12,972 bases of DNA from SAR324 cluster bacterium (GTDB lineage: Bacteria; SAR324; XYD2-FULL-50-16), in NCBI GenBank assembly GCA_002401295.1, contig NVSR01000042.1:7161-20132 (forward strand). Reading direction: 5' to 3'. A program made the position numbers and the translations under genes. A model generated the notes under the pieces. That model worked only from the letters and a program-made list of their open reading frames with translations, ran no database searches and was not told the DNA's origin. This document shows, piece after piece, positions 1-7,637 of the stretch (the stretch's first letter is position 1; the number at the start of each line of letters is the position of its first letter).

Positions 1-500
1 TTATTTGAATGGACATACCCTAAATAAGGATTTTTAAACACTTCTTCTTTAACATACTCTTCATTTCCACAAACTTCTGCTTCACGTTTCCATAAGCCAA
101 TTTTAAATAGTGATTTTTTTATAATATTTTTAGAAATTGGAATCAAGAAGCTCATAATAATAAAAGTAAGAAGAATAACAATACGTGAATATTCATGTAC
201 GCTTTTTGTTAAAGCTAAAATAGCTAGAAGAATGATAAAACTAAAAAATAGGGCTCTTAATATTAGTCTTGTTTCTTCCCAAAAGTCATATCGATATTTA
301 TATATGTTTTCTTGATAAAGACCAAAAAATACAATTAAATACACAGGTAAATTATACACATACATCTCATATCCACCACCGAATGAAACAGAAATATATT
401 CATCAAAGTTTACACGAAGAATAAAGGCTAAGGAAATTGAAACAAAGGTAATGACTAGATCACTTACAATAAGGATGATACGAGAAAGATAATTTTTCAT
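1..500 (-). CDS. WbaP-type undecaprenyl-phosphate sugar phosphotransferase, N-terminal part (runs off left edge)
   Basis: Reading back from an ATG at 500 gives an open frame of 166 codons with no stop before the edge, so only the N-terminal third or so of the protein is present. It shows four hydrophobic segments (about residues 7-28, 47-63, 83-98, 106-121), the YRYDFWEE motif after TM2, and then GLWKRE...NPYLGYV. That layout is known from the membrane domain and linker domain of WbaP/WcaJ-like polyisoprenyl-phosphate hexose-1-phosphate transferases. The catalytic C-terminal domain lies outside the window and cannot be judged. The family starts repeat-unit synthesis by moving a sugar-phosphate from a UDP-sugar to undecaprenyl phosphate at the inner membrane. 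The start lies 48 bp after the TagA-family gene, preceded only by a weak purine stretch (AAAGAA), so it is probably the next gene of the same operon. The linker glycine motif looks degenerate (CGNEEY). The sugar is unknown. Confidence 0.82.
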   Translation of the reverse strand, partial: MKNYLSRIILIVSDLVITFVSISLAFILRVNFDEYISVSFGGGYEMYVYNLPVYLIVFFGLYQENIYKYRYDFWEETRLILRALFFSFIILLAILALTKSVHEYSRIVILLTFIIMSFLIPISKNIIKKSLFKIGLWKREAEVCGNEEYVKEEVFKNPYLGYVHSN

Positions 501-548
501 TTGATTCTTTAATAACTAAATATATAATTATTATAATAACTTAACTTT

Positions 549-1307
549 CTAATCAAATCTTTTAAAAATTCTAATTTTAATAAATTGATTTATAAACAGT
601 ATAATAAACAGAGTATTAGTAACAAAATATCGCTTCCACAAGCGTTTAGGATCTTGTTTTAATCTATATAACCATTCCAAAGAATTATCTTGCATCCATT
701 TCGGAGCTCTTTCTTTAACGCCAGCATATACTTCTAACGCACCACCAAGACCTATCATACAAGAATTAATTTTTCCTTTATGTTCGGCCATCCATTTTTC
801 TTGCTTAGGGCACCCCAGTGCTACAAACACGAAATCAGGTTCTTTAGCATTAATAAGTGTAACAATATCTTCTTTTTCTTTTATTGATAATACTTTAAAG
901 GGAGGAGAATACGTAGTTAGCGTCAAACCTAAAAATTCTTCCTTTGCCTTTGTAATTATTTTATCAAGAACCTCATCCGTTGATCCATACATAAAAATCG
1001 ATAAATTTTGTTTTTCAGATATTTTCATTATATCTGGCATTAGATCCATTCCAGAAATTCTATCTTGATTAATACCATATAATAGTTTCATAGCTCGGGC
1101 CAATGGCATTCCATCAGGAGTCGAGATATCAGCTTCATTCAAAATAGCATTAAAATTTTTACTTTTATAAGATTCAATAAGCATATGCACATTACTAACA
1201 CAAATATAAGAAGAGTCTTTTACTTTTGAAAGTTTAAGAATCGAATCCAATACTGTTCTATAACCTCCACTTGATATCATTGAAGATAGAATTTTATACT
1301 TAATCAT
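549..1307 (-). CDS. WecG/TagA/CpsF family glycosyltransferase (GT26)
   Basis: A 252-residue protein of normal length for the WecG/TagA/CpsF family, whose members add N-acetylmannosamine, ManNAcA or another sugar to a polyprenyl-linked first sugar on the cytoplasmic face of the membrane. Visible motifs are SNVHML (residues 38-43), STPDGMPLA with the family's catalytic-type aspartate at 65, GCPKQEKW (164-171), GLGG (185-188) and RAPKWMQ...EWLYRL (199-215). The C-terminal RLWKRY followed by a hydrophobic stretch matches the membrane-binding appendage known from TagA. The start overlaps the end of the preceding GT4 gene by 8 bp, with a distant AGAG upstream. Its place just before the WbaP-type gene fits a role as the second enzyme of repeat-unit assembly. 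Donor specificity cannot be read from the sequence. Confidence 0.93.
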   Translation of the reverse strand: MIKYKILSSMISSGGYRTVLDSILKLSKVKDSSYICVSNVHMLIESYKSKNFNAILNEADISTPDGMPLARAMKLLYGINQDRISGMDLMPDIMKISEKQNLSIFMYGSTDEVLDKIITKAKEEFLGLTLTTYSPPFKVLSIKEKEDIVTLINAKEPDFVFVALGCPKQEKWMAEHKGKINSCMIGLGGALEVYAGVKERAPKWMQDNSLEWLYRLKQDPKRLWKRYFVTNTLFIILFINQFIKIRIFKRFD

Positions 1308-2463
1308 TTATTACATCTCTGTATATTGCAATTAATTGTTCATAGTTCTTTTCAGCTGTATATTTTTTTTCATATTCTAAACGTGCATTTTTACACATAT
1401 CATTATATAGAACTGAGTCCTTAAACAATAATTCAACTTTATCATTTAGACTATTTGCATCACCTACTTGAAACTTGAAACCGTTGAGCCCATCTATGAC
1501 CAGTTCCTGTGGAGCTCCTATACTTGAACATATAATAGGTGTTCCACATGAAAATGCCTCAATTATTGTCATTCCAAAAGTTTCCAAGCATATTGATGGA
1601 AATACAAGAGCCTTTGCTTTCAGCATTATTTCTAAAATAACATCTTTATTTTGAAAACCCAAATATGTAATATTTGTATACTCATTAACATATCTTTCTA
1701 CCATTTCTTTTAAAGGACCATCACCTATAACTATGAGTTGTCTTTTTGAGATAGAAAAAGATTCTAAAAGTACACCTATTCCTTTTTCTTCAGAAAGTCG
1801 GCCTACAAAAAGGCAATATTCTTCTTTCACATATTCATATTTATCATTATTAGTAAAATTAGGTTTAATCACAAATTTAGAACTATCAATTTTTAAAGAT
1901 GAGTACAAAAACTTTTCCTTTGCAAAGTGTGTTAATGTGATATACCTGTCTATCTTAGATTCCCATGTACCTAGAAGTTTATGTGCATAAAGCATACTTG
2001 ACAATAAAAAGCTTTGTATCCTAGAGTTACGATAACAAGCAAATAAAATACTCCTAAAGGGAAATTTATCCTTTATACACAACTCACATACCTTTCCATT
2101 TCTTAACATTAAAGCACTTGGACAAATCAATCTATAATTATGTAAAGTCATCAAAATAGGTACTTTATGCTTGTTTGCACTATAAAAAATAGATGGAGAA
2201 GCTATCGGGAAAAAATTATGCACATGAATAATTTCTGGTTTAAATGAAGCTATATTTCTATCAATCGTATTCAGAGACTTTAGATTAAAAAAAACTTTCC
2301 ACAAAAGAGAAATTTTATCAAGACTCCCCCCAAGTTCTTTATTATCAAAAACTACTTTCTCAACATCATGTCCTTTTGAGACTAATAACTCATACTCTGC
2401 TTCGAAAACGGTATCCTCTCCACCTTGATGAAGATATTTATTATGCACTAATAAAATTTTCAT
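1300..2463 (-). CDS. GT4 family glycosyltransferase (GT-B fold)
   Basis: A 387-residue retaining glycosyltransferase with the two Rossmann-like domains of family GT4. The N-terminal domain starts MKILLVHNKYLHQGG and carries HVHNFFP (residues 80-86) and TLHNYRLICP (106-115). Next is a three-cysteine pattern (C114, C126, C129) seen in a recognisable GT4 subgroup. The C-terminal domain has GRLSEEKG (221-228), GDGP (247-250) and the EX7E motif ETFGMTIIE (E294/E302), expected to hold the donor nucleotide sugar. It should add one sugar to the lipid-linked repeat unit in the cytoplasm. AAGAG five bases before the ATG supports this start, and the gene overlaps the end of the polymerase gene by 23 bp, so translation is probably coupled. 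The sugar and linkage are unknown. Confidence 0.93.
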   Translation of the reverse strand: MKILLVHNKYLHQGGEDTVFEAEYELLVSKGHDVEKVVFDNKELGGSLDKISLLWKVFFNLKSLNTIDRNIASFKPEIIHVHNFFPIASPSIFYSANKHKVPILMTLHNYRLICPSALMLRNGKVCELCIKDKFPFRSILFACYRNSRIQSFLLSSMLYAHKLLGTWESKIDRYITLTHFAKEKFLYSSLKIDSSKFVIKPNFTNNDKYEYVKEEYCLFVGRLSEEKGIGVLLESFSISKRQLIVIGDGPLKEMVERYVNEYTNITYLGFQNKDVILEIMLKAKALVFPSICLETFGMTIIEAFSCGTPIICSSIGAPQELVIDGLNGFKFQVGDANSLNDKVELLFKDSVLYNDMCKNARLEYEKKYTAEKNYEQLIAIYRDVIND

Positions 2464-3730
2464 TATTACTCTTAATTATATTTTGTGTTATTCCTATAAT
2501 TAATGCTGTTGGAAGCATTATATAACTATAGATGATTGGATTATCTGTAATAGCCAACATAATAACCGAAACTAAAAGAAGTATAGATGTCAAAGAAAAC
2601 TGCTTAACATAGAGATCAGTATTCTTAACATAGTTTTGAATAAATAATTTCATCCATATTATTATCTGAAATATCAACAGTATATATCCTATAACACCAA
2701 CATCATGTAATAATCTTAAATGGTCATTACATGGTTGCACAAGCGAATACCTTTTCCATACACTTTCTCTAGGTATAACTTCTGCCGAACCAAATCCTTG
2801 TCCTATCCAAACTGACTTTTGAAAAGATTCATATAGTTCTCCCCATAAAACACCTCTCCCCGATGTATCAATCATTAACTCTGAAACATTTGAAACATTT
2901 GAAACATTTGAAACATTTGAAACATTTGACGACATATAAATAGTATCAATATATCGTGTTTTGAGAAGAGTATTAGTACTTAATGTTATTATTAATAAAG
3001 TGAACATAACAAGCATTCCTATTGCGATATCCTTCTTTTTCTTAAATCCTGAAAGTACTACACCTACTAATAACAACAGTAAAGCAATAAGAACTGCCAT
3101 ACGGGATAAAGATAAGTATATTAAGATAAATCCAATCAAAGCAATTAAAAAATAAAAGCTTTTTTGTGTAACAACCCATAATGAGATATACCATGCCATA
3201 TATAATAAAATAACCATTACTAAAGAGCGAGCATCTACATGCGGGATTGTCTTTCTAATTAAGTTATGTCCCCATTCCAATCCAAATATATATAGCTCGG
3301 TTAGTTCAACTAGACTACTTAAGAAGAACAACATTAAAAAAAACAAATTTAACAATTTTTTCATATCTATTTTGAATGATATTTTTATTGATAAAGAAAA
3401 AAATAGTATTCCTAGAAATGACATATATACAAATAAGTTTTGTAATGAAGACTTTACATAAAAGCCATCATTCATAAAAGTCACAATAATCCCAAGTATA
3501 ATAAATAACACTACTAACAAGTTTCCTTTTAATAAATTTAATTCACTAAGGAGCGTTCTATACCTAACTTGCAATAATGCTAATAATACTATAAGTACAA
3601 CAAAGCCATTTGTCAAACTGTAACCAAAAATTTGTACATAGTTAAGAATATGTGTTAAAGATGCCAGAATAAAGATCAACCCTATTGTTATACTTAATAA
3701 TTTATTATTACTCAAAATTTCTCTAAACAT
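2441..3730 (-). CDS. wzy: O-antigen polymerase/ligase family membrane protein (Wzy-like)
   Basis: A 429-residue, very hydrophobic protein with about 12 predicted membrane segments and one large hydrophilic loop (about residues 256-341), the usual Wzy/WaaL (Wzy_C superfamily) plan. Family-like signatures are LSLSRMAVL (206-214), GRGVLWGEL...WIGQGFGS (291-314) and NDHLRLLHDVGVIGY (335-349) with its histidines near the end of the loop. In a locus with Wzx and many glycosyltransferases, polymerisation of flipped repeat units in the periplasm is the best reading; a WaaL-type ligase cannot be excluded. AGGAG lies about six bases before the ATG, and the start overlaps the upstream GT4 gene by 8 bp. 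Odd point: the loop holds five consecutive Asn-Val-Ser triplets (269-283) encoded by a 9-bp tandem repeat. Confidence 0.88.
   Translation of the reverse strand: MFREILSNNKLLSITIGLIFILASLTHILNYVQIFGYSLTNGFVVLIVLLALLQVRYRTLLSELNLLKGNLLVVLFIILGIIVTFMNDGFYVKSSLQNLFVYMSFLGILFFSLSIKISFKIDMKKLLNLFFLMLFFLSSLVELTELYIFGLEWGHNLIRKTIPHVDARSLVMVILLYMAWYISLWVVTQKSFYFLIALIGFILIYLSLSRMAVLIALLLLLVGVVLSGFKKKKDIAIGMLVMFTLLIITLSTNTLLKTRYIDTIYMSSNVSNVSNVSNVSNVSELMIDTSGRGVLWGELYESFQKSVWIGQGFGSAEVIPRESVWKRYSLVQPCNDHLRLLHDVGVIGYILLIFQIIIWMKLFIQNYVKNTDLYVKQFSLTSILLLVSVIMLAITDNPIIYSYIMLPTALIIGITQNIIKSNNENFISA
2882..2929. repeat. 9-bp tandem repeat inside wzy (about 5.3 copies)
   Basis: The unit GAAACATTT on the plus strand is repeated without a mismatch. 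In the gene it reads Asn-Val-Ser five times (residues 269-283) in the predicted large periplasmic loop. A change in copy number would stay in frame, so it would alter loop length rather than switch the gene off. Confidence 0.97.
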
Positions 3731-4808
3731 CGATACTCCTACAGGCTTCTATAATTCCATTAGCTGCACGGTCAAAAGTAAACCTTTGAACAGATTTAAT
3801 CGAATTTTTTGAATATAATTCCCATACATTTTTATTTAAAAGTACAGATAAAATTTCTTTTGCCCAAAGTTGAGCATCTAACTCTAGTACCCTACCATTA
3901 TATCCATCTATTACAAGATCATTTATAACTCCTGCATATGGTGTTGTTATGACAGGTGTTCCACTAGCCATTGCTTCATTTACAACTAATCCCCAAGCAT
4001 CTAACCTTGTTGTAAACAAAAATAGTTTACTTTGATTATAGTACTGAGGCAATTCTTCTTGTTTAACATATCCAGCATAACTGTATTCAATTTTAGAGGC
4101 TTCTAGCATAGCAAAGAACTTGGTTTTCAATTCTCCATCACCAAGTATCAGTACTTTTAAGTTTGGTATCTTTTCTTTTAGAATTCTTGCCACATCAGCA
4201 AATAAATAGGGTAACTTTCGTTCGTGAAAACTACCTGAAAACATTAAATCAAATGGACGCATATCTAATGAATTTGTATTTGCAAAACTTTTATTATTAA
4301 CACATAAATGGCTTTGGAAAATTTTAGAATTTGCTACGCCATAAGATTCAAATAATGCCATACTATTTTTACTTGCACCTATATATGCATCTGATGTTTT
4401 AAAAACTACTTTTCTTATCCATCTATGTAACCACGATAAGTTATGCTCAGAATATGTCCATCCATCTGTCATTGGAATATGTTTTTTTCTTTTTACTACT
4501 GTATATAGCCAAGCATATAAATGTGTCGGATTGTACCCAGTGGTAATCACAATATCTGGATTATACTCATTAAGTTTATTTAAAACTTCTATATTATTAT
4601 GCACAAAATTATAACCATCTTTTTTTGCATGTATTTTTTCTTTTAAAAACAAATGGTTACACTTTATCACGGGAAGGTTCCATGCGCGATTTGGCTCATA
4701 TTTTGCACAAAACACAACTAAAAAATCATCTCCATATACTTCTGCAACTTTATTATAAACAGGTATTCTATATGGGGCTGGTATATTTGTTACTAATGCA
4801 ATTTTCAT
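3723..4808 (-). CDS. GT4 family glycosyltransferase (GT-B fold)
   Basis: A 361-residue glycosyltransferase starting MKIALVTNIPAPYRIPVYN, a typical opening for one GT4 subgroup. The C-terminal domain shows FSGSFHERKLP (about residues 190-200), LGDGEL (222-227), and DAWGLVVNEAMASGTPV, where the first acid of the EX7E motif is Asp270 and the second Glu278. The frame is open to an ATG at 4829, but I place the start at 4808. There the ATG overlaps the previous gene's stop as ATGA, the junction used repeatedly in this operon, and the family's N-terminal beta strand begins at that methionine. The 4829 ATG lacks a Shine-Dalgarno sequence. It should act in the cytoplasm on the lipid-linked repeat unit. 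Donor and acceptor are unknown. Confidence 0.9.
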   Translation of the reverse strand: MKIALVTNIPAPYRIPVYNKVAEVYGDDFLVVFCAKYEPNRAWNLPVIKCNHLFLKEKIHAKKDGYNFVHNNIEVLNKLNEYNPDIVITTGYNPTHLYAWLYTVVKRKKHIPMTDGWTYSEHNLSWLHRWIRKVVFKTSDAYIGASKNSMALFESYGVANSKIFQSHLCVNNKSFANTNSLDMRPFDLMFSGSFHERKLPYLFADVARILKEKIPNLKVLILGDGELKTKFFAMLEASKIEYSYAGYVKQEELPQYYNQSKLFLFTTRLDAWGLVVNEAMASGTPVITTPYAGVINDLVIDGYNGRVLELDAQLWAKEILSVLLNKNVWELYSKNSIKSVQRFTFDRAANGIIEACRSIDV

Positions 4809-5521
4809 ATAATATTTTCTCTGTTCCATGTAATATTTCGTTTAACAATTTCGGCAGGACAACCAGCCAAGACAACCCCTGTTTCATTAAAGTTTTTTGT
4901 AACAACTGAATTAGTCCCCACAACACTATCATCATTTATTTGTGCGCCTTTTAAAATCCTGCAATGAGCCGCCAGCCAAACATGATTACCTATTACTACA
5001 TCTTTTGCATAGTTAATACGCTTTCCTGAACTACTATCAATAATTGAATGTGAATCACCAGTACGAATGTCAATATCATACGCAAACATACAGTCCTCAC
5101 CAATCTCTATTTTTGAATCTGGTTCAGTAACGGCAATATGTACATTTTCCATTGTAGTATTCTTTCCAATTACAAGCAAGCCTTTCTCATGCTCAAACCA
5201 TACTGATCCACCCCGACTAAAGATACAATTATCCTGAATAATTATTTTATGGTTATCTCCTCTAATAAAAAAGTTTACATTATTTAAAACTGCACCATAA
5301 TTAATTGTGACAATATTTCCATTACCTTTAATGTCAAAAGCTACATTATTTAAAATCGCTTGTGAATATTCCAATAGATTTAGTTTTCCTTTTACTTTTC
5401 TAGTTACACTGTTCATAATTCTTTTATATTTATATAGTCTTTTTATGAGTAACCCTAGCTTCGGAAAATTTTTATTGACTTTAAGATAACTACCTTTCAT
5501 CTTCTCTTTCATTGTCATCAT
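4805..5521 (-). CDS. Left-handed beta-helix (hexapeptide repeat) acyltransferase, WbbJ-like
   Basis: A 238-residue protein. Residues 55-230 show the loose isoleucine-patch repeats of a left-handed beta-helix. The active-site region reads DIRTGDSHSIID (151-162), then VVIGNHVWLAAHCRILKGAQI (about 176-195), VVGTNSVVTKNF (200-211) and the terminal GCPAEIVKRNI (220-230). These match the acetyltransferase branch that moves an acetyl (or other acyl) group from CoA to a sugar hydroxyl or amine. In this locus it probably acetylates a repeat-unit sugar. The basic N-terminal 50 residues are outside the helix. The start forms an ATGA overlap with the upstream GT2 gene; a further ATG at 5512 in the same frame is possible, since neither has a clear Shine-Dalgarno sequence. 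Substrate is unknown; O-acetylation is inferred. Confidence 0.9.
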   Translation of the reverse strand: MMTMKEKMKGSYLKVNKNFPKLGLLIKRLYKYKRIMNSVTRKVKGKLNLLEYSQAILNNVAFDIKGNGNIVTINYGAVLNNVNFFIRGDNHKIIIQDNCIFSRGGSVWFEHEKGLLVIGKNTTMENVHIAVTEPDSKIEIGEDCMFAYDIDIRTGDSHSIIDSSSGKRINYAKDVVIGNHVWLAAHCRILKGAQINDDSVVGTNSVVTKNFNETGVVLAGCPAEIVKRNITWNRENII

Positions 5522-6390
5522 TTTAGCAAGCCAAATGACTGAAGTGCTTTTTTCAAAGTGTTTTTCAATAAAGCTTTAATAAAAAGTATATAATTCAACA
5601 ATAGAACCGACCTACCATATTGCATTGAGACTATTGCAAGTCTATCTTTCCAACAACCAAAGAAATTGTTTTGTGAAAATCCATCAAGTAAATATTTTGA
5701 CATGGTCAAGCTCGTATCCTGAAAGCTTTTTGCATCTCTTGAAGCATTAATCAACCAATCATGATCTGAGACAAACTTGTACTTCAAATTATATGGAAAT
5801 ACAAATTTCCTTTTCACTACGACTGACTGATGCGATACCACCATACCTTTAGTTAAGCTTTTCAAATTAAAATTTTCTGGTTGTTTAATTAATTTTATAA
5901 ATTCACCATCCTGATCCACAAGCTGAGTAGCCCCATAAAAGATATCAGCATCAACTGAACAATGAAACATATTAGTAATAACATTTGAATCATAAATTGT
6001 ATCTCCAGCATTTAAAAACCATATATATTCACCGAAATATACTTCAATTGCTTTGTTCATTGCATCATAAATACCATTATCTTTTTCACTCACCCAATAA
6101 TCTATCTGTTCTTCATATTTTTTGATGATATCAAGTGTTTCATCTACAGACCCACCATCTATTATTATATATTCAACATTGTCATAGGTTTGATTAGCAA
6201 CACTTTGGATCGTTTCTTCTAAAAACTCTTCCCCATTAAAAACAACGGTAACAATACTGATTAAAGGTTTATTTTTATACGAACGTTTAGAATAGCCTTT
6301 TTTTCGCAAACCTCCCTCCCCTTTTCGGTCATTTCTTTTAGATAACAAAAGAAAAGTCTCAAATTTATCATCAACATTATTAATCATCAT
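5518..6390 (-). CDS. GT2 family glycosyltransferase (GT-A fold, WcaA-like)
   Basis: A 290-residue inverting glycosyltransferase. Residues 42-54 (PLISIVTVVFNGE) open the GT-A domain, followed by ETIQSVANQTY (59-69), IIIDGGSVDET (75-85), DNGIYDAMNKAI (104-115), the metal-site region FLNAGD (125-130), SHQS (186-189) and SDHDW (208-212). The 40-residue N-terminal lead with GGLRKKGYSK is a feature I associate with this subgroup, so the long form is probably genuine. The start has a good purine-rich Shine-Dalgarno (GAGAGAAGA) seven or so bases upstream. The start codon also overlaps, as ATGA, the end of a relic frame that fills the gap upstream. It should add a sugar to the lipid-linked repeat unit at the inner membrane. 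A hydrophobic region near 256-272 may aid membrane contact. Sugar unknown. Confidence 0.92.
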   Translation of the reverse strand: MMINNVDDKFETFLLLSKRNDRKGEGGLRKKGYSKRSYKNKPLISIVTVVFNGEEFLEETIQSVANQTYDNVEYIIIDGGSVDETLDIIKKYEEQIDYWVSEKDNGIYDAMNKAIEVYFGEYIWFLNAGDTIYDSNVITNMFHCSVDADIFYGATQLVDQDGEFIKLIKQPENFNLKSLTKGMVVSHQSVVVKRKFVFPYNLKYKFVSDHDWLINASRDAKSFQDTSLTMSKYLLDGFSQNNFFGCWKDRLAIVSMQYGRSVLLLNYILFIKALLKNTLKKALQSFGLLK

Positions 6391-6485
6391 TTATTTTCTT
6401 CTCTCAGAATACTTCTAGTACTGTGTTGTTTACTTATAGTGTCATAGATCATTAAAACAATCTCTTCAACAAGTTTATTTCTTTC
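6387..6485 (-). pseudogene. Relic 3' end of a lost gene between the GT9 and GT2 genes
   Basis: Directly after the GT9 stop codon the same frame continues for 32 codons (contains NKLVEEIVLMIYDTISKQ) and ends in a TGA that overlaps the GT2 start as ATGA. That coupling is the rule between real genes in this operon, so the stretch is best read as the C-terminal end of a former gene whose 5' part was replaced. I do not recognise the family. A 32-codon open stretch alone is not significant in AT-rich DNA; the stop/start geometry is what supports the call. Confidence 0.45.
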
Positions 6486-7637
6486 TTAACCATTTAGCAC
6501 CCTATTAATATTCTCTATAACAATTTCAGAATGGATCTCACTAATATCTAAATTACTCCAGTAACCATAACTATTACTTAGTTTTTTATAGTTATCCAAA
6601 TCTTTTTCTATCTTTGGATGAAGTATCACATGATAATTTTGTGCTATCTCTTTTGGATATGGGGTAAATCTACCGTAATGATTTCCGCTATAGATGACAA
6701 ATATATTCGCCATCTCTAACGCAATAGCAAAGTGAGGGGATGAAGTCTCGTTAGTTACAATTAGATTTCCACTATTGATAACATGAAGCAGGTCTATCAA
6801 AGATGTTTTACCTACTAAGTCTGTATATTCACTTTTGAAATACTTAGCAAACTCTTTTGCCTCTTTACTATCGCTCGGTGCTCCACACAGTACTATCTTG
6901 TATCCAAATTTCTCTTGTAAATACTTTCCAACTTTTGCAAAGCCTTCAGTACTCCACTTTCTAAAACAAGTACTCGCCCCTATAAAAAGTATTGCATAAT
7001 TTTGTGGCAAATCAAACGCTAGAGTTGTTGGCTTTAAAGACATATGAGGTTTTTTGATATCTAATTTTTGTTCAAGTAGATTTTCAAAAAACTCCCTATT
7101 TCTATCAAACTCAAACATAAGGTTTGTATCCGTAGCTATTAATCTATCATAATACTTATCACTTATATTTTTTTGCCATCTCTTTATATTTGACAAATCA
7201 CCAGCACTTCCTATCTTCTCTTTTGCATTTATAAGATTAACAATAGTGTCAGCATAAAAAAATTCTCTGCTAAATGCAGGGGATATAACCACTTCATAGC
7301 CTACAGATATCAATTTTTTAAGTATTATAAATCTATATACAAAACCTTTATTAAACTTATTTCTATCAAGCCAAATAAAATTATCAATGTATTCACTGTC
7401 AAGCTCTTTGGTTATACTCTTCCAAGCACTATTTCCAAGAAGTGTGAGAGAGTAGTCTCTGTATTTTTTACTTTTTTTTAGTATTTCAATATAGTTTCTA
7501 AAAAGTACATAGTCACCTATCGCATCAAGTCGAATGAGTAAAAGAGATTTTTGTTTTATCTCTTTTGATGGCGACACTAGTAAATTTATAAAATAATTAA
7601 TGATAAAATCTATTAATATTTTGAGGTTTTCTATCAT
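6486..7637 (-). CDS. GT9 family (heptosyltransferase-like) glycosyltransferase
   Basis: A 383-residue protein with the plan of GT9 ADP-heptose:LPS heptosyltransferases. The N-terminal domain has LLLIRLDAIGDYVLFR (residues 32-47). The C-terminal nucleotide-binding domain has LFIGASTCFRKWSTEGFAK (217-235), IVLCGAPSD (248-256), LVGKTSLIDLLHVI (274-287) and TNETSSPHFAIAL (295-307), in which the usual D-[TS]-G before the histidine reads E-T-S-S-P. An additional 30-residue hydrophobic/basic N-terminus may sit at the membrane. The start forms an ATGA overlap with the pyruvyl transferase gene. In core LPS operons such enzymes add heptose; here, inside a repeat-unit cluster, another sugar is equally possible. 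No heptose-synthesis genes are in the window. The gap of 95 bp after its stop is one of two breaks in the operon. Confidence 0.87.
   Translation of the reverse strand: MIENLKILIDFIINYFINLLVSPSKEIKQKSLLLIRLDAIGDYVLFRNYIEILKKSKKYRDYSLTLLGNSAWKSITKELDSEYIDNFIWLDRNKFNKGFVYRFIILKKLISVGYEVVISPAFSREFFYADTIVNLINAKEKIGSAGDLSNIKRWQKNISDKYYDRLIATDTNLMFEFDRNREFFENLLEQKLDIKKPHMSLKPTTLAFDLPQNYAILFIGASTCFRKWSTEGFAKVGKYLQEKFGYKIVLCGAPSDSKEAKEFAKYFKSEYTDLVGKTSLIDLLHVINSGNLIVTNETSSPHFAIALEMANIFVIYSGNHYGRFTPYPKEIAQNYHVILHPKIEKDLDNYKKLSNSYGYWSNLDISEIHSEIVIENINRVLNG

Noticed and set aside
1733..1990. Plus-strand open frame of 85 codons inside the GT4 gene; similar frames at 2961-3155, 4625-4909, 5307-5489, 9235-9465 and 12089-12277
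   Set aside because: All lie antisense within well-supported genes, show no recognisable domain, and are expected shadows of the coding strand.
2882..2929. NVS repeats as targets of bacterial PglB-type N-glycosylation
   Set aside because: None of the five has Asp or Glu at position -2, which the classical Campylobacter PglB sequon needs.
3961..4029. Asp in place of the first Glu of EX7E in the GT4 at 3723-4808
   Set aside because: The DAWGLVVNEAMA form is common in one recognised GT4 subgroup, so it does not suggest an inactive enzyme.
6433..6460. Promoter-like TTGTTT, 16 bases, TATAAG on the minus strand ahead of the GT2 gene
   Set aside because: In DNA this AT-rich such pairs arise by chance, the stretch lies inside the relic frame, and nothing else supports a start of transcription here.
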